Shown here one piece after another: positions 46,778 through 55,882 of a stretch of DNA of 64,000 bases. The stretch is taken from contig CAMAPT010000003.1 of the NCBI GenBank assembly GCA_945860225.1, positions 87,613 to 151,612 of the forward strand, given 5' to 3'. A program made the translations under genes and the position numbers. The notes beneath the pieces were generated by a model. It was not told the DNA's origin. It saw nothing but the letters and a program-made list of their open reading frames with translations, and ran no database searches. Every line of letters begins with the position of its first letter. The stretch's first letter is position 1. This DNA is from Chitinophaga pinensis (GTDB lineage Bacteria > Bacteroidota > Bacteroidia > B-17B0 > Aurantibacillaceae).

Positions 46778-48385
46778 ATGATAAAATTTGTCTTTAACAC
46801 ACAAGCCTTAAAATTTTATCACTCAAACAAAAACCTCATTAACTGTTGTTTTTTTTGTATTATCAGTTTGGGTTATTATTACAATGTCATTGATATAAAT
46901 TTTGCCTCTGACGATTTTGATTCTCTCTATAAACATCAAACTATTGGATTTGATATATTTAAAAAACAACTCAAGGATTCATTTTTTTTACCGGTAACTT
47001 ATCTGTTTCAATATTTCGAAATCAGCCTTTTCGGGAACTATCCAATATGCTACCATTTCACACATATATTATTACATGGTGTTAATGCTTATTTATTCTA
47101 TAAAGTACTTCATCAACTTGTTCAAACAATAGGTGGTTCTTTTTCAAGAGTACCTATATATGCCTCTTTATTCTTTTTAGCATATCCCTATCAAACCGAA
47201 GCCGTAGTATGGATAGCATGTAGTGCCTATCTTCTAGCTACATTTTTCGGATTGTTAAGTATTTATTATTATGTCTCTTTTGTTCAACAATCAAGAATTC
47301 GTGATTTATATTTCAGCTATCTTTTTTTGTTTATTGGATTACTATGCAAAGAAATCCTAATAATACTTCCTGTAATACTGTTAATGCACCAAGTATTTTT
47401 TGAAAAGGACTTGAAAACCAAATTACTCATCACTATGAAGGCGTGTGTTGTTATCTTTTTATATTGTTTGGTAAGATATATAACCCTAGGAACTTTAATT
47501 GGACATTATGGAGCTTCTGTTCATCTTAACTATAATCCTTTTTTATTACTAAAAAACACCGTAGCCTATTTGTCAAAGTTTTTTTTAGGCTACCGGTATT
47601 TACCTGAATTTGTAAGAGCCTCATTTCGTATTATTTACCACTCTCCTTTATCCATATTTATCGTTGTGTTAATAGTAACCGGGGGCATTGCCTATTTATA
47701 TTTTAGAAATACAAATATCAAACCAATAAAAATCATTAGTTTTATTTTCATTTGTTTTCTAATTTCATTAATACCGGTAATTAATTTAGAAACATCATTT
47801 TTAGGCGATTTACAATCGGATAGATATGGGTATTTCCCCTCGTTGTTTTTCTGTGTGTTACTGTCCGTATTAATTAATAGTTTATTTAATAACATATTTA
47901 AGCAAATTGTTTTTACTATGTAATTAGGGTTATTTTCTTATCACACCATTCAGACCAATCAAATTTGGCAAACTTCGAGCGATATATCCGATAGTTTAAT
48001 AAACTGCTTCAAGGATTCTATTGAATATAAAAATCCCATCTGCATCGTTAACATGCCCGATAACTATAAAGGAGCCTATATTTTTAGAAATTCGTTTCAG
48101 GAAGCACTGCGAATTATTTATCCTAACCGAAAATTTAACCGTATTCACGTTCTCTCTTGGCAAAACATTCATCATGGCGATGGAAATTTGATTACCTATC
48201 ATTTTTCAAATGACAGCCTAATATTTGCACACGCTGATCAAAAAAATTATTTCATGAGAGTTAATCAAGATAACGACTTACCTATTTTACAAGCAAATCA
48301 AACTAAAATTGTTCTTAAAAAAACGGATATTAAATATCCTTTATATGTATTTAATAACAAACAGTTGAAAAAACTAGAGTGGTGA
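46778..48385 (+). pseudogene. GT-C-like membrane glycosyltransferase split by an in-frame stop
   Basis: Two open stretches, 46778-47923 (381 residues) and 47924-48385, lie in the same frame and are separated only by the TAA at 47921-47923. The 43 codons between that stop and the next Met (48053) are also open. Joined, they give a protein of about 535 residues. It has an N-terminal luminal loop with an acidic pair (ASDDFD), the GT-C-type block YPYQTEAVVWIACSAY, about nine membrane spans, and a C-terminal soluble domain opening with NMPDNYKGAYIFRN. The stop falls in the last membrane span, so the first part alone lacks the soluble domain. It is a recent nonsense mutation, a sequencing error, or readthrough. 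Acceptor and donor are unknown. Confidence 0.75.
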
Positions 48386-48440
48386 ATTTATACCATAGTA
48401 TGTACAATACCCAAATTAGATACAAATAAATACTGAAACT

Positions 48441-50699
48441 TTAATTTTCACCCCCATCAAAATCAAGTTCTTCCATCGGAATATCCTTTTCGCTTTGGGC
48501 ATCGTAGGCACTGCAATCTAACTCAATATCACCCATATTTTTAGGTCTTTCAAAACCTTTTTTAGTGACTTTTAAAGTGGGGTCGGCATACACTTTTTGA
48601 AAAAACTTACCCCAAATTGGTAAAGCCATACTGGCCCCTTGCCCTTCGTTGGTCGAATTAAAATGCACACTTCGTTCTTCTCCTCCTACCCAACAACCTG
48701 CTACTAAATCAGGCGTTAAACCCATAAACCAACCATCGGCATTATTTTGCGTAGTTCCAGTTTTTCCGGCAATTTCATTGTATAATTTATACTTTCCTCT
48801 CAATCGGGTACCGGTTCCTCTGTCTACAACTCCGCGCATCAATTGAATCATGGCATAAGCTTTGTCTTCGCTAAACACCTCATCCGTAGTTGGAAAAAAC
48901 TCTTCTAATACTTTTCCGTTTTTATCTTCAATACGTGTCATAAAAGTAGGTTGTATATAAGTGCCTTTATTAGCAAAAGTAGCATTAGCGGCCACCATTT
49001 CATACACCGAAATATCAGGTGTTCCTAAAGCAATAGAAGGTACAGACTCTATCGGGGCTGTAATACCCAACCGACGAACTAAATGAATAACGGCATCAGG
49101 TCCAAATTGCTTCATTACCCAAGCCGTTACATAATTAATAGAACCTGCCAAGGCATAACGTAAAGTCACCATTTTCCCTGTTCCTTTGTTTCCATCCGAG
49201 TTATCCGGACACCAATCGGGCTGACCAGGCATTTCAATACAGGTTCTTACATTTGGAACCTGATAACATGGAGAATATCCTTCCTGAATAGCTAGTGCAT
49301 AAACAAATGGTTTAAAAGTTGAACCTACCTGTCTTCTGCCCACTTTAACGTGATCGAATTTAAAATGCCTGTGATTGACGCCACCTACCCATGCTTTCAC
49401 ATAACCTGTAGAAGGTTCTATAGAAACAAAGCCTGTATGCAAAAATCCTTTATAGTAACGAATACTGTCCCAAGGAGTCATAATGGTGTCTATTTCGCCT
49501 CGCAAACTATAGACAGTCATGCTAACAGGTTTTTTAAAATCTTCCAAAATTTCTTCTTTTGATAAACCTGCATTTTTTAAAGATCGATAACGATCACTCC
49601 TTTTCATGGAGCTCATCATGATACTTTCTATTTGTTCCTTGTTTACATTCCAAGCAAATGGTGCATTTTTCTTGGTTTTACATTCTTTGGTAAACAATTT
49701 TTGTAAATCCGTCATGTGTTCTTGCACGGCTTCCTCGGCATATTTTTGCATACGCGAATCAATGGTTGTATAAATGCGTAAACCATCTCTATAAATATTA
49801 TAAGGCTTGTTTGTTTCGGGATTAATGTGTTTAGAACACCAGTCTTTTAATACATACTCTCTAAGATATTCTCTAAAATAAGGCGCTAAACCATCGTTGT
49901 GGTTTTCAGGGTGATAGCTAATTCCCAGAGGTAAATTTTTAAGACTATCGTATTTTTCTTTTTCCAATAAACCATTTACTACCATCTGCATCATCACAAC
50001 ATTTCGGCGATGCAAAGTAGCTTCTTCTTTTTTTATAGGATTAAACATAGAAGGGTTTTTAGCCATTCCAATCAACATGGCAGCCTGTTGTATTTCCAAA
50101 CTATCTTGCGTTCGGTTAAAATATATTTGTGCCGCTGATTTAACGCCAACTGCCTGATTCAAAAAATCAAATTTGTTTAAATACAAAGCCAAAATCTCTT
50201 CCTTAGTATAGTTTTTTTCCAATCGAGCGGCAATAACCCACTCTTTTAGTTTTTGTAAAATCATACCAGGCTTACTAAGCTTTTGGCGTGGGAACATCAT
50301 TTTAGCTAACTGTTGAGAAAGTGTACTGCCACCACCACTACTCGACTGTCCGGTTAATGCACCAAAAATAGCTCTTCCTATTGCTTTAAAATCAACGCCG
50401 CTGTGCTCATGAAAACGAACATCTTCGGTAGCCACTAAGGCATCTACCAAATCTTTATCCAATTCGTAATACTTTACACTCACTCTATTTTCTGCATAAT
50501 ACTTACCTAACGATTTCATATCGCTACTATAAATAACAGTGGCAAGATTACTTTTAGGATTTTGTAATTCCGCAACACTAGGTAAATCGACAAATACCTC
50601 GAGCGAAAGAATCGAAATAATGAAAAAAAGAAGTAATAAAGGCGTCCAAACGATTAACCAGGTTAGACGCACATATTTATTGAGTTGATTTGATGCCAT
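48441..50699 (-). CDS. Bifunctional penicillin-binding protein 1A
   Basis: A class A PBP that polymerises and cross-links peptidoglycan. It has a short cytosolic tail and a membrane anchor (about 11-32). The GT51 transglycosylase domain has the catalytic Glu in ATEDVRFHEH and the motif GGSTLSQQLAKMM. The transpeptidase domain has the nucleophile in GSTFKPF (SxxK), SINYV (SxN) and KTGTT. At 752 residues it is complete. A TATTTTTG box on the minus strand at 50739-50732 is a likely -7 element, 32 bases before the ATG. The C-terminal tail is short and acidic. Confidence 0.95.
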   Translation of the reverse strand: MASNQLNKYVRLTWLIVWTPLLLLFFIISILSLEVFVDLPSVAELQNPKSNLATVIYSSDMKSLGKYYAENRVSVKYYELDKDLVDALVATEDVRFHEHSGVDFKAIGRAIFGALTGQSSSGGGSTLSQQLAKMMFPRQKLSKPGMILQKLKEWVIAARLEKNYTKEEILALYLNKFDFLNQAVGVKSAAQIYFNRTQDSLEIQQAAMLIGMAKNPSMFNPIKKEEATLHRRNVVMMQMVVNGLLEKEKYDSLKNLPLGISYHPENHNDGLAPYFREYLREYVLKDWCSKHINPETNKPYNIYRDGLRIYTTIDSRMQKYAEEAVQEHMTDLQKLFTKECKTKKNAPFAWNVNKEQIESIMMSSMKRSDRYRSLKNAGLSKEEILEDFKKPVSMTVYSLRGEIDTIMTPWDSIRYYKGFLHTGFVSIEPSTGYVKAWVGGVNHRHFKFDHVKVGRRQVGSTFKPFVYALAIQEGYSPCYQVPNVRTCIEMPGQPDWCPDNSDGNKGTGKMVTLRYALAGSINYVTAWVMKQFGPDAVIHLVRRLGITAPIESVPSIALGTPDISVYEMVAANATFANKGTYIQPTFMTRIEDKNGKVLEEFFPTTDEVFSEDKAYAMIQLMRGVVDRGTGTRLRGKYKLYNEIAGKTGTTQNNADGWFMGLTPDLVAGCWVGGEERSVHFNSTNEGQGASMALPIWGKFFQKVYADPTLKVTKKGFERPKNMGDIELDCSAYDAQSEKDIPMEELDFDGGEN

Positions 50700-50759
50700 A
50701 TATTAAAGAGCGGTAAAGGTAATTGATATTTCAAAAATATATCGTACCACCTATTAAAT

Positions 50760-53558
50760 TTATTCGATGAGTACTAATTTTTTACACACAGAGCTGTTTT
50801 TTTCAATCAACTTTATGACGTAAATACCTGCTGAATAATTTGATAAATCAAACAATTGATGAAGAGATTGCATTCGCTCACGCGACATTAATTTACCATC
50901 TAAAGTATAAATCTCAACAATTTGAAATACATCGTGTTTTTGAGCAATAGTCATGTTTCTGTTTGTAGGATTTGGGAATATTGTCCATTCATCATCCTCC
51001 ATAGTTGTTTTAATCGTTGTTGTCAATCCATCATATTTAATTTGAGCTTGCTGAGCGGCACTCATCAGATTAGGTAAACTATCTGCCCCAATGATAGCAA
51101 AAGCAACTGTAACAGACTGACCAGGAGTTAATAAAAATGGCCCTGTACCCATCACATTAATCACATCGTTACCACTTCCATTTAACCCCGCAAACAAGCG
51201 ATTAGTTGACAGACTAAGATACTTTTCTTTTGTTGTAAATCCATTAGCCAAATCCAATCCACCATAACCTCCGCTTACATGATCAACTGCATAAAAATTA
51301 GGAGGTGCAGCATGAGTCAGTAATTTGATGCCTCCATACTTTCCTCCCGTATTTGTACAAAAACTATAGCCCATTTTAGTTGCAACATCATATGCGCTCC
51401 TATTTTGAGCAAATGTGGCACCATCTATATCCCAATCTGCAAATATACCAACGTACACATTTTTTAAGGTATCAATAGCGTGCTTATTCGTAATATGATA
51501 CTCCCATATCACAAACTGATGATTAGGTATGGTGGCCCAGGCAAATGTATTTTGCTGAATTTCAACTGATAATGGTGAGTTCGATACATAATCGTTAAAT
51601 TTAGATTTGGTATCAAAATCAGAACTCAACGAAGGCATTTGAAGAGCAATACGCTCTATATTACCAAAATCAGCATCAGAGGCACTTCCATTCATACCCC
51701 TCACGCAATCAGAAACTCTTGAAGTATCACATCCAATCATCAAGCCACCTTCATATAGTAAATCCGTTTGATGGTACCTAAACCCTTTTCCTTGCAACTG
51801 AGCATCCTGATTATATCCTAGCTTGCCTTTGCTAGTTGCCGTTGTTGCCACATCATTCACGTCTACATTAATATAATCGACGTTTATATAAAGGGTGAAA
51901 AACTGTTTAGACTGATAATTTCCATCGCCCATAGTAACCTCAAAATCAACAGGTTGATTGATGGGTATTGCTCCTGATAATTTGAAAGTAAAAGGAATTA
52001 ACGAATTACTGGAACTCGCCATTGAAGATATAATACCTAAAGAAGCCGTATTATTTATAGCAGTTACAAACTGAGACAAAGGAGTTACTGTTACGTTGAG
52101 CGCCGAAGTGGGACTTAAATAATTAAAAAAAGTGCCTGTTATAAACAAAGTATCGCCATCCATATACGATTCATCATTATGATCGGTAACATGTCGTTCG
52201 AGCAAAACTACACTCGGTGTTTCCGGATCATTTAATGCTCTGAAAAGATTAATACGACCACTCCCCAATTTATTGGCATAATTTGGATTTATCTGATTAA
52301 TGTTATCCGCGGTTACTTTCAATCGTTCGGCAATTTGCAAAGCGCTATAAAATGGGAAATGATGTTTCACAATACCCGCGGCACCAGCCACAACAGGAGC
52401 CGACATAGAAGTGCCTGAAGATGAAATATATAAATTACCTGGCCATGTTGAACTAACCTGATCGCCAGGAGCGCATACATCTACCATATAACCATAATTA
52501 GATGATCCTTGCTTTGTATCGTTTTGAGTAGTATTACCAACACATAAGACATAATTATAAGCAGCCGGAAAAAAATCGCCATCCGCATTGTTGTTTCCTG
52601 CAGCACAAATCACCAAACTATTTTTATTGATAGTTGCATAGGTTATCATATCCTGTCCAAACTGACTCGCACCTCCTCCTCCCCACGAACAATTGATGAT
52701 GTGACAACCATGATCGGCAGCATACTTAATGCCTTCATAAGCGGCAATCAATGCCCCATTCGCATCAGATATTTTAATTGGTAAAAATTTACACTTAAAT
52801 CCAACACCTGCTCCACCCGTTCCATTATCGGCAACTGCAGCCGCCAAACCGCTTACATGTACACCATGACCATGAACTTGCCATGTAGGATCGTTATCGT
52901 TTGATCCTAAATCCCAACCCCTGAAATTATCAATATATCCGTCACCGTCATTATCTACTCCATCAATAGTATCATTAAAATTACGCTTCACATTATCAAA
53001 CAAATCTGAATGAGTAAAATCAATCCCAGTATCAGTAATACCTATAACAACAGAAGAATCACCTTTATTTATATCCCACGCTTCAAAAGCACGAATGTTT
53101 TGTAAATGATACTGATTAGTGGCATTAGCCAAAGGATCATTCGGGAAATAAGAAATTTTTGGAACAAAATGCGGTTCTGCATATAGTAAAATTCCGGTTG
53201 ATACTAATTGACGAATAGCTTTTTCAAGTTGCAAATCTGAAGTGTAATTCAGTTCGTATATACACGAAAGATCAGCATAAGCAAGCCCTGCTTCGTTATG
53301 CGTTTTCCCGGGCTTTTTATTAAAAGGAAATTTTTTATGAAGATTAACTGCCCCTATTGCATCTAACGTTCTAATAAATGTAGGATGTTCAATCCTTTTA
53401 TTAAAACATAAATGAGCAAAGTCTGCTTTTACCTTTATGATAATTGTTTTAGGCAAATAATCAAAAGCTGAAAACTGTGTTGGAGGCTGATATACCTTTT
53501 GTGCTCCTAATTGTGAACAAACAAGTAAACTGATAATAATGTTAAATAGCAGCTTCAT
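50760..53558 (-). CDS. Secreted subtilisin-like protease with type A T9SS sorting domain
   Basis: An S8 family serine protease, 932 residues, exported by T9SS. It has a signal peptide (about 1-19), then a propeptide (about 30-140). The catalytic domain has Asp176 (ITDTGID), His231 (HGHGVHVSG, where Val replaces the usual Thr of HGTH) and Ser384 (SGTSMSAP). A Ca-binding-like DNDGDGYID loop at 202-210 sits between them. A long beta-rich region follows (about 445-850), and the end is a type A sorting domain (FPNPTNRN to KKLVLIE). It lies 6 bases downstream of the CoaD-like gene, so it is co-transcribed with it, although functional linkage is doubtful. Confidence 0.92.
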   Translation of the reverse strand: MKLLFNIIISLLVCSQLGAQKVYQPPTQFSAFDYLPKTIIIKVKADFAHLCFNKRIEHPTFIRTLDAIGAVNLHKKFPFNKKPGKTHNEAGLAYADLSCIYELNYTSDLQLEKAIRQLVSTGILLYAEPHFVPKISYFPNDPLANATNQYHLQNIRAFEAWDINKGDSSVVIGITDTGIDFTHSDLFDNVKRNFNDTIDGVDNDGDGYIDNFRGWDLGSNDNDPTWQVHGHGVHVSGLAAAVADNGTGGAGVGFKCKFLPIKISDANGALIAAYEGIKYAADHGCHIINCSWGGGGASQFGQDMITYATINKNSLVICAAGNNNADGDFFPAAYNYVLCVGNTTQNDTKQGSSNYGYMVDVCAPGDQVSSTWPGNLYISSSGTSMSAPVVAGAAGIVKHHFPFYSALQIAERLKVTADNINQINPNYANKLGSGRINLFRALNDPETPSVVLLERHVTDHNDESYMDGDTLFITGTFFNYLSPTSALNVTVTPLSQFVTAINNTASLGIISSMASSSNSLIPFTFKLSGAIPINQPVDFEVTMGDGNYQSKQFFTLYINVDYINVDVNDVATTATSKGKLGYNQDAQLQGKGFRYHQTDLLYEGGLMIGCDTSRVSDCVRGMNGSASDADFGNIERIALQMPSLSSDFDTKSKFNDYVSNSPLSVEIQQNTFAWATIPNHQFVIWEYHITNKHAIDTLKNVYVGIFADWDIDGATFAQNRSAYDVATKMGYSFCTNTGGKYGGIKLLTHAAPPNFYAVDHVSGGYGGLDLANGFTTKEKYLSLSTNRLFAGLNGSGNDVINVMGTGPFLLTPGQSVTVAFAIIGADSLPNLMSAAQQAQIKYDGLTTTIKTTMEDDEWTIFPNPTNRNMTIAQKHDVFQIVEIYTLDGKLMSRERMQSLHQLFDLSNYSAGIYVIKLIEKNSSVCKKLVLIE

Positions 53559-53564
53559 GAGTAA

Positions 53565-54170
53565 TTAATCTAGTAAATAATGATGATGTTTATCATATTT
53601 TTCTAGAGTTCTGATACCGGATGAACTGATATGTTCAAACTCTTTATCACAAAAAATATTAATGATTTTAATATCAGGTTTTAACTCTTGGATATATCGG
53701 TATTGATTTTGCTCGTATTGAAAATCTGTAGAATTTCTCAAACCTCTAACCACTGTTACTTCATAACCAAAAGACTCTACATGGTCGGTTAGTAAACTAT
53801 TATAAGCGGTAATTTGTCTGTTTAAAATTGTTTTTGGAACAGGCCAAGTATGTACATCTTTTGAAGGGTTTTTGCCGAACGCAATAATGACTTTATCAAA
53901 TAACTTTTCGGCCTTTTGTAATACATTATAATGACCTTTGTGAAAAGGGTTGAAACTCCCGGCAAAAAGCCCAATTTTTGGTTTATTTATTCCAACGTAA
54001 TCATATAATGCTTTTACAGAAGGAGCATTTAATTGCTTTTCTAAAAACGCTAAACGTTGTTTTTTATAATCTAAAAAATCATAATGTTGATATATAGCAA
54101 ATTCTCTTTGCTCTTGCTCTAGCAATTCTGAAAAACTGCTGTTTGGGTTTATAGAAGAAAATTGTATCAT
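53565..54170 (-). CDS. CoaD/NadD-like nucleotidyltransferase with N-terminal extension
   Basis: A nucleotidyltransferase of the HxGH family. Numbered from the ATG at 54194 (209 residues), the ATP motif GSFNPFHKGH is at 79-88 and ISSSGIR at 189-195. VRGLRNSTDFQYE is the pantetheine-phosphate adenylyltransferase (CoaD) hallmark, whereas GSFNPFHKGH is closer to NadD, which makes the substrate uncertain. A helical stretch of about 65 residues precedes the fold; standard CoaD is about 160 residues and lacks this. I start at 54170 (MIQFSSINPN) because the upstream ATG at 54194 lies within a CGCAGAT-type intergenic repeat. That gives 201 residues. Confidence 0.75.
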   Translation of the reverse strand: MIQFSSINPNSSFSELLEQEQREFAIYQHYDFLDYKKQRLAFLEKQLNAPSVKALYDYVGINKPKIGLFAGSFNPFHKGHYNVLQKAEKLFDKVIIAFGKNPSKDVHTWPVPKTILNRQITAYNSLLTDHVESFGYEVTVVRGLRNSTDFQYEQNQYRYIQELKPDIKIINIFCDKEFEHISSSGIRTLEKYDKHHHYLLD

Positions 54171-54180
54171 TTTATGCGCC

Positions 54181-54265
54181 CGCAGATTTCGCATATATCC
54201 GCAGATATTTTTATAGATTTTTTACTTTTTCAGAAGCTCGTGTCATTTGATAGTGCCCCGCAGAT
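54181..54265. repeat. Short CGCAGAT repeat cluster
   Basis: The heptamer CGCAGAT occurs at 54181-54187, 54200-54206 and 54259-54265, with a variant CGCATAT at 54190-54196, between the CoaD-like gene and the M16 peptidase. The tight spacing (9-10 bases for the first three) suggests a degenerate tandem element in the intergenic region, not coding sequence. Confidence 0.5.
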
Positions 54266-54326
54266 ACCCATGGAGCTTTTGTTATATTTTTTATTATGCC
54301 ATTTGCGTAATCTATGGAACACCATT

Positions 54327-55565
54327 CTATTTTTTCTTCAAATAAAACAGAGTGTTGCAATTTGTTTTTTGTAACATTTTATTTGCTTGTTCTCTAATTT
54401 GCTCGGCCGTCACCTTTTGATAATTTTCAATTTCCTGATTAATTAAATTCGCATCGCCTAATAGTTCAGAAATAGCAAGATTAGTTGCTTTAGTCAAGAC
54501 ATCTGCTTCGCTGTAAGTTACAGTAGATTCAACCTTATTTTTGCATTTTTGTAATTCATCAGCAGTAACGAGTTCGTTTTGTAATTTTGCTATTTCAGCG
54601 TCAATCCCTGCTTCGGCATCCTCAATACTCACACCATCATTTATCTTTCCTGAAATTACAAATAAACCTTTATCAAAATCACCCATCACGTAGGCATGTA
54701 TATCACTAAACAATTGTTTATCCTTGATTAAGTTTTTGTATAAACGCGATGAATTCCCTCGTGATAGAATATCCGAAATTAAATCAATGGTATGGTATTC
54801 TGCGTCGTTTCGAGAACACATGTGGTAAGCTCTATAAATACTACTAATCGGTACATCACGCTCCACTGTTAAACTCCTGTATTCTGTTTGCGGAGGTTCA
54901 ACTGGTAATTGTCTTTTGGGCTTTAATCCAGCCTCAATTGGTTCAAACCATTTTTCTGCCAATTGTTTCACCTGATTAACTTCCACGTTTCCAGCAACTA
55001 CTAAAATTGCATTACTAGGATTGTAATGTTTTTTGAAAAATGCTTTTACGTCATCAATTGTAGCATCTTCAATATGCTTAATTTCCTTACCAATTGTAGC
55101 CCATTTATAAGGATGAACCTTATAAATTAAAGGACGTAATAACAACCATACATCACCATAAGGCTGATTTAAATAACGTTGTTTAAACTCTTCAATTACT
55201 ACACTGCGCTGAACCTCGAGACTTTTTTTATCAAATGCTAAACTTAACATTCGGTCACTTTCCAACCAAAAAGCGGTTTCAAGGTTATCAGAAGGAACCG
55301 TGCAATAATAATTAGTTATATCATTAGTAGTAAATGCGTTATTTTCGCCTCCCACCAACTGCAAGGGCTCATCATAATTTGGAATATTGATACTGCCCCC
55401 AAACATCAAATGCTCAAATAAATGAGCAAATCCAGTTTTATTTTCATCTTCATCACGCGCTCCAACATCATAAATGATGTTTAAGCATGCCATAGGCGTA
55501 CTTTTATCCTGATGAACGATAACTGTAAGGTTATTTTTAAGTTTAAATTTTTCGAACTGAATCAT
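54327..55565 (-). CDS. M16 family zinc peptidase
   Basis: A pitrilysin/processing-peptidase-like metalloprotease. The inverted zinc motif HLFEH is near residue 48, followed by MFGGS and the distal zinc-binding Glu in VVIEEFKQR near 127. The two homologous halves of the M16 fold fit 412 residues, as in the shorter M16B members. I see no signal peptide, so it may be cytosolic. A TTTG (55623-55620) and TATCTTTA (55598-55591) pair, 21 bases apart on the minus strand, is a likely promoter. Transcription probably continues into the CoaD-like and subtilisin genes. Confidence 0.9.
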   Translation of the reverse strand: MIQFEKFKLKNNLTVIVHQDKSTPMACLNIIYDVGARDEDENKTGFAHLFEHLMFGGSINIPNYDEPLQLVGGENNAFTTNDITNYYCTVPSDNLETAFWLESDRMLSLAFDKKSLEVQRSVVIEEFKQRYLNQPYGDVWLLLRPLIYKVHPYKWATIGKEIKHIEDATIDDVKAFFKKHYNPSNAILVVAGNVEVNQVKQLAEKWFEPIEAGLKPKRQLPVEPPQTEYRSLTVERDVPISSIYRAYHMCSRNDAEYHTIDLISDILSRGNSSRLYKNLIKDKQLFSDIHAYVMGDFDKGLFVISGKINDGVSIEDAEAGIDAEIAKLQNELVTADELQKCKNKVESTVTYSEADVLTKATNLAISELLGDANLINQEIENYQKVTAEQIREQANKMLQKTNCNTLFYLKKK

Positions 55566-55882
55566 GTGTGTTTTGAGACTAAATTACGCTTAAAGATAGT
55601 AAAAAGGCTTTAATAGATACAAAAAGCTTCACTTTATGTTTAGTTGATTATAAGCACAGCTACTGGGCAGTTTTAGTTTTAAAAATAAAATTCTATGTAT
55701 TTCACTTTTGTGCCTATTAGTTGATGCGTTCTAGAAATATAGTTATTTATCAGAGTTTATTTCTGCCATTCATTCCTTATCTACCCAATCAAGTAAATCT
55801 AATGAGAAATCATACAGAATCATTCCGACTAAAATCATAAAAACTACTATATTAGTCCTTTATATTTTTAAATCCTTTTCCT
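55566..55882. other. Gene-free divergent intergenic region (317 bases)
   Basis: An AT-rich stretch between the divergent M16 peptidase and icmF genes. On the minus strand, TTTG (55623-55620), 21 bases and TATCTTTA (55598-55591) form a near-consensus promoter for the M16 gene. On the plus strand, TATTTTTA at 55863-55870 may be the -7 box of icmF, ending 12 bases before its ATG, without a clear -33 box. No RNA gene, repeat or open frame of note was seen in the remaining roughly 200 bases. Confidence 0.5.

Noticed and set aside
47924..48052. Frameshift as the cause of the split glycosyltransferase gene
   Set aside because: Both halves are in the same frame and the sequence between is open; only a stop codon separates them.
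53565..54194. ATG at 54194 as start of the CoaD-like gene
   Set aside because: The added 8 residues fall within the CGCAGAT repeat cluster; 54170 is more plausible, though not proven.
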